A DNA stretch of 64,000 nt from Streptomyces parvus. Lineage in GTDB: Bacteria; Actinomycetota; Actinomycetes; Streptomycetales; Streptomycetaceae. The stretch covers positions 124,001 through 188,000 of the forward strand of contig NZ_BMRY01000012.1 of assembly GCF_014648875.1 (NCBI RefSeq), given 5' to 3'. The position numbers and the translations under genes were made by a program. The notes beneath the pieces are model-generated. The model was not told where the DNA came from. It was given only the letters and a program-made list of their open reading frames with translations, and ran no database searches. Below are positions 61,141 to 64,000 of the stretch, in pieces; within the stretch, counting starts at the first letter, position 1, and each line of letters starts with the position of its first letter.

Positions 61141-61190
61141 GGCCCGAACGGGCCCGGCGAACCCGCCCGAACGCCTCGGTGACGCCCGAA

Positions 61191-61234
61191 CGGCCCGGTG
61201 ATCCCCGGCCGTTCGCGCGGGGATCACCGGGCCG
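61191..61234. terminator. Strong bidirectional terminator
   Basis: A perfect 17-bp stem (CGGCCCGGTGATCCCCG, 61191-61207, with 61218-61234) and a 10-nt loop lie between the convergent spermidine-synthase-like and ABC exporter genes. Confidence 0.88.
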
Positions 61235-61249
61235 TCCGGCCAACACGCC

Positions 61250-63031
61250 TCACCCGTGCCAGGACCGCCACAGCGACGCGTACGCGCCGCCCGCCGCCAC
61301 CAGCTCGTCATGGCTGCCCAGTTCACTGATCCGGCCGTCCTCCACGACCGCGATCACATCCGCGTCGTGCGCGGTGTGCAGCCGGTGCGCGATCGCCACC
61401 ACCGTACGGCCCTCCAGCACCCGGGCCAGGGAACGCTCCAGATGGCGGGCGGCCCGCGGGTCCAGCAGCGAGGTCGCCTCGTCCAGCACCAGCGTGTGCG
61501 GATCGGCCAGCACCAGCCGGGCCAGCGCGATCTGCTGCGCCTGGGCCGGGGTCAGCGCGAACCCGCCCGAACCGACCTCGGTGTCCAGCCCCTTCTCCAG
61601 CGCCTTCGCCCAGCCGTCCGCGTCGACCGCGGCCAGCGACGCCCACAGCTCGGCGTCCTCGGCCCCTTCCCTGGCCAGGCGCAGATTGTCCCGGAGCGAA
61701 CCGACGAAGACATGGTGCTCCTGGTTGACCAGGGCCACATGCTCACGGACCCGCTCCGCCGTCATCCGCGACAACTCCGCCCCGCCGAGCGTCACCTCAC
61801 CGGTGCGCGGTGCGTAGATCCCCGCCAGTAGCCGGCCCAGCGTCGACTTGCCCGCGCCGGACGGGCCCACCAGGGCGAGCCTGGTGCCCGGAGCCACGTC
61901 GAGCGACACCTTGTGCAGGACGTCGACACCTTCCCGGTACCCGAAGCGGACCTCGTCCGCCCGTACGTCCCGGCCGTCCGGGCCGACCTCGGCGTCGCCC
62001 GCGTCCGGCTCGATGTCCCGGACGCCGACCAGCCGGGCCAGCGACACCTGGGCCACCTGGAGCTCGTCGTACCAGCGCAGGATCAGACCGATCGGGTCGA
62101 CCATCATCTGGGCCAGCAGCGCCCCCGTCGTCAGCTGCCCGACCGTCAGCCAGCCCTCCAGCACGAACCAGCCGCCGAGCAGCAGGACCGCGCCGAGGAT
62201 CGTCACGTACGTCGCGTTGATGACGGGGAACAGCACCGAGCGCAGGAACAACGTGTACCGCTCCCACGCGGTCCATTCCTCGACCCGCCGGTCCGACAGC
62301 GCCACCCGGCGGCCGCCGAGGCGGTGCGCCTCCACGGTCCGCCCCGCGTCCACGGTCTCCGCGAGCATCGCGGCGACGGCGGCGTAACCGGCGGCCTCCG
62401 AGCGGTACGCGGAGGGGGCACGGCGGAAGTACCAGCGGCAGCCCACGATCAGCACCGGGAGCGCGATCAGCACGGCCAGCGCCAGCGGGGGAGCGGTCAC
62501 CGTCAGCGCGCCGAGCAGCAGACCCGCCCACACGACCCCGATCGCCAGCTGCGGCACGGCCTCGCGCATCGCGTTCGCCAGCCGGTCGATGTCCGTGGTG
62601 ATCCGGGACAGCAGATCGCCCGTCCCGGCCCGCTCCAGCACGCCGGGCGGCAGCCCGACGGACCGGACGAGGAAGTCCTCGCGCAGATCCGCGAGCATCT
62701 CCTCGCCCAGCATCGCGCCGCGCAGCCGCATGGAGCGGGTGAACAGGACCTGGACGACCAGGGCCACCGCGAAGATCGCGGCCGTACGCTCCAGATGCAG
62801 GTCGGTGACCCCGGCCGAGAGGTCCTCGACCAGACCGCCCAGCAGATACGGTCCGGTGATCGAGGCGACCACCGCCACCGCGTTGACCGCGATCAGGACG
62901 GTGAACGCCCTGCGGTGCCGGCGCAGCAGACTCCGTACGTAACTCCGCACGGTCGTCGGTGTGCCCACGGGCAGCGTCGTCGCCGACTCCGGGGCCGCGG
63001 GGTCGTACGCCGGGGGTGCGACGCCGATCAT
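61250..63031 (-). CDS. ABC exporter half-transporter with degenerate signature (second subunit)
   Basis: A 593-residue fused permease-ATPase. The six-helix exporter domain covers residues 30-320; the ATPase has Walker A GPSGAGKST, Q-loop VNQEHHVF, Walker B LVLDEATSLLD and switch His VAIAHRL, all normal. The signature LSGGQ is replaced by LTPAQ. Its partner has the opposite defects, so together they form one good and one degenerate ATP site. The ATG overlaps the partner's stop by 4 bp. Substrate unknown. Confidence 0.93.
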   Translation of the reverse strand: MIGVAPPAYDPAAPESATTLPVGTPTTVRSYVRSLLRRHRRAFTVLIAVNAVAVVASITGPYLLGGLVEDLSAGVTDLHLERTAAIFAVALVVQVLFTRSMRLRGAMLGEEMLADLREDFLVRSVGLPPGVLERAGTGDLLSRITTDIDRLANAMREAVPQLAIGVVWAGLLLGALTVTAPPLALAVLIALPVLIVGCRWYFRRAPSAYRSEAAGYAAVAAMLAETVDAGRTVEAHRLGGRRVALSDRRVEEWTAWERYTLFLRSVLFPVINATYVTILGAVLLLGGWFVLEGWLTVGQLTTGALLAQMMVDPIGLILRWYDELQVAQVSLARLVGVRDIEPDAGDAEVGPDGRDVRADEVRFGYREGVDVLHKVSLDVAPGTRLALVGPSGAGKSTLGRLLAGIYAPRTGEVTLGGAELSRMTAERVREHVALVNQEHHVFVGSLRDNLRLAREGAEDAELWASLAAVDADGWAKALEKGLDTEVGSGGFALTPAQAQQIALARLVLADPHTLVLDEATSLLDPRAARHLERSLARVLEGRTVVAIAHRLHTAHDADVIAVVEDGRISELGSHDELVAAGGAYASLWRSWHG

Positions 63032-64000
63032 GCCCTCTCCTCGATTTCCTCGATGCTCTTCAAGACGGGGACGTCGTCGCTCTTCATGGCGGAGACGCTG
63101 TCACCGACGCCGTTCACCGCGTCCGCCGCAGCTGCCTCGTCGTCGGTCTCGCGGGTGACGACCGCCCGGTAGTGCGGTTCGTTGCGCAGCAGGTCGTGGT
63201 GGGTCCCCACGGCGACGACCGTGCCCTCGTGGACGAGGACCACCCGGTCGGCGGCGTCGAGCAGCAGCGGCGACGAGGCGAACGCCACCGTCGTACGCCC
63301 CTGGCGCAGCTTCGCGATGCCGGCGGCGACCCGTGCCTCGGTGTGCGAGTCGACCGCGGAGGTCGGCTCGTCCAGCACCAGCGCCTCCGGGTCGGTGACC
63401 AGGGACCGGGCCAGCGCGAGACGCTGCCGCTGGCCGCCGGACAGGGACCGGCCGCGCTCGGTGATCCGGGTCCGCATCGGGTCCCCGTCGTTGTCGGCGG
63501 ACGCCTGGGCCAGAGCGCTCAGCACATCGGCGCACTGGGCCGCCTCCAGCGCCGCGTCCGGGGTGACCAGGCCCGAGGACGGGACGTCCAGCAGCTCCTG
63601 GAGCGTGCCGGACAGCAGCACCGGGTCCTTGTCCTGGACCAGGACCGCCGCTCGTGCGGCGTCCAGCGGGATCTCGTCCAGGGCGACCCCGCCGAGCAGC
63701 ACCGACGGGGTCGCCGCGGCTGCCTTGTCGTCCTCCTCGCCGGTCGCCGCGTGCCCGCCGAGCCGTTCGGCCAGCCGGCCCGCCTCGTCCGGGTCACCGC
63801 AGACGACGGCGGTGAACTGCCCGCGCGGGGCCATCAGCCCGGTCGCCGGGTCGTACAGATCGCCGGTGGGAGCCACCCCCTCGACGGTCGCCTCCTGCGC
63901 ACTGCGGTGCAGCGACAGCACCCGCACCGCACGCTGCGCGGACGGGCGGGAGAAGGAGTACGCCATCGCGATCTCCTCGAAGTGACGCAGGGGGAACAGC
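63028..64000 (-). CDS. ABC exporter half-transporter, C-terminal part (cut by window edge)
   Basis: The frame enters from the right edge (PLRHFEEIAMAYSFSRPSAQ), the usual end of an exporter membrane domain, so the ATG at 63966 is internal and the true start lies beyond 64000. The ATPase that follows lacks Walker A (its place is held by VVCGDPDEAGRLA) and the switch His (VAFASSP), but keeps the signature SLSGGQRQRLALA and Walker B LVLDEPTSAVD. An insert rich in Asp and Ala (TGEEDDKAAAA) lies after the missing P-loop. Partner of the following gene. Confidence 0.9.
   Translation of the reverse strand, partial: LFPLRHFEEIAMAYSFSRPSAQRAVRVLSLHRSAQEATVEGVAPTGDLYDPATGLMAPRGQFTAVVCGDPDEAGRLAERLGGHAATGEEDDKAAAATPSVLLGGVALDEIPLDAARAAVLVQDKDPVLLSGTLQELLDVPSSGLVTPDAALEAAQCADVLSALAQASADNDGDPMRTRITERGRSLSGGQRQRLALARSLVTDPEALVLDEPTSAVDSHTEARVAAGIAKLRQGRTTVAFASSPLLLDAADRVVLVHEGTVVAVGTHHDLLRNEPHYRAVVTRETDDEAAAADAVNGVGDSVSAMKSDDVPVLKSIEEIEERA

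Noticed and set aside
63964..63966. ATG as the start of the last ABC subunit
   Set aside because: The frame stays open to the window edge and the residues before it (PLRHFEEIA) match the end of an exporter membrane domain, so the start lies outside.

Overview
The window is very GC-rich, dense in GTG starts and 4-bp gene overlaps, and shows a Streptomyces-type chromosome: TAGGGT-like -10 boxes, a WhiJ/DUF397 regulatory trio, a ydaO-type riboswitch before an NlpC/P60 gene, a ureABCFGD urease operon and a bioBAD/bioF biotin locus. From memory the order purB, bio, ure, clpP, pfkA, murT-gatD resembles one arm-proximal region of Streptomyces coelicolor; I could not check this. I saw no tRNA, rRNA, insertion sequence, prophage or CRISPR array. 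About 60 genes are supported.

Layout. 1-9 kb: an EamA transporter, an alpha/beta hydrolase divergent from an ECF41 sigma factor, a GntR/UTRA regulator with an operator on its own promoter, then a coupled histidine kinase-response regulator-ROK operon divergent from a two-gene ABC transporter. 9-16 kb: mug, purB, an SGNH hydrolase, two coupled CNNM/CorC-type membrane proteins, an acetyltransferase and a methyltransferase. 16-21 kb: bioB-bioA-bioD opposite bioF, with an inverted repeat between them. 21-27 kb: a WhiJ-like trio, a LysR/LysE pair, an NlpC/P60 protein under a c-di-AMP riboswitch, and a ClpP paralogue whose catalytic histidine is glutamine, divergent from an orphan Phd/YefM antitoxin.

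27-44 kb: an ABC-2-like membrane protein and its TetR regulator between two near-identical boxes; the urease operon with a palindrome over its promoter and a TTA codon in ureD; a secreted tripeptidyl-aminopeptidase-like hydrolase; an SDR protein; an acyltransferase; a 52-residue membrane protein beside a CtaG-like protein; pfkA; murT-gatD (lipid II amidation); def; and a TetR/acyl-CoA dehydrogenase pair. 44-64 kb: an XRE-cupin regulator with GNAT and glutathione peroxidase genes; a DUF389-DUF2252-ClC run; tesB; a Ski2-like helicase; DNA ligase ligB; ndh; a phosphotransferase gene broken in a G6 run; a membrane-anchored spermidine-synthase-like protein; and an asymmetric heterodimeric ABC exporter whose second gene runs off the right edge.

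Most convergent gene pairs are separated by long perfect hairpins, listed as terminators. Most of the novelty is regulatory (palindromes on promoters, riboswitch, tandem repeats between genes) or in degenerate active sites (ClpP, ABC exporter). Starts were chosen from Shine-Dalgarno spacing and family length and may differ by a few codons from other annotations.
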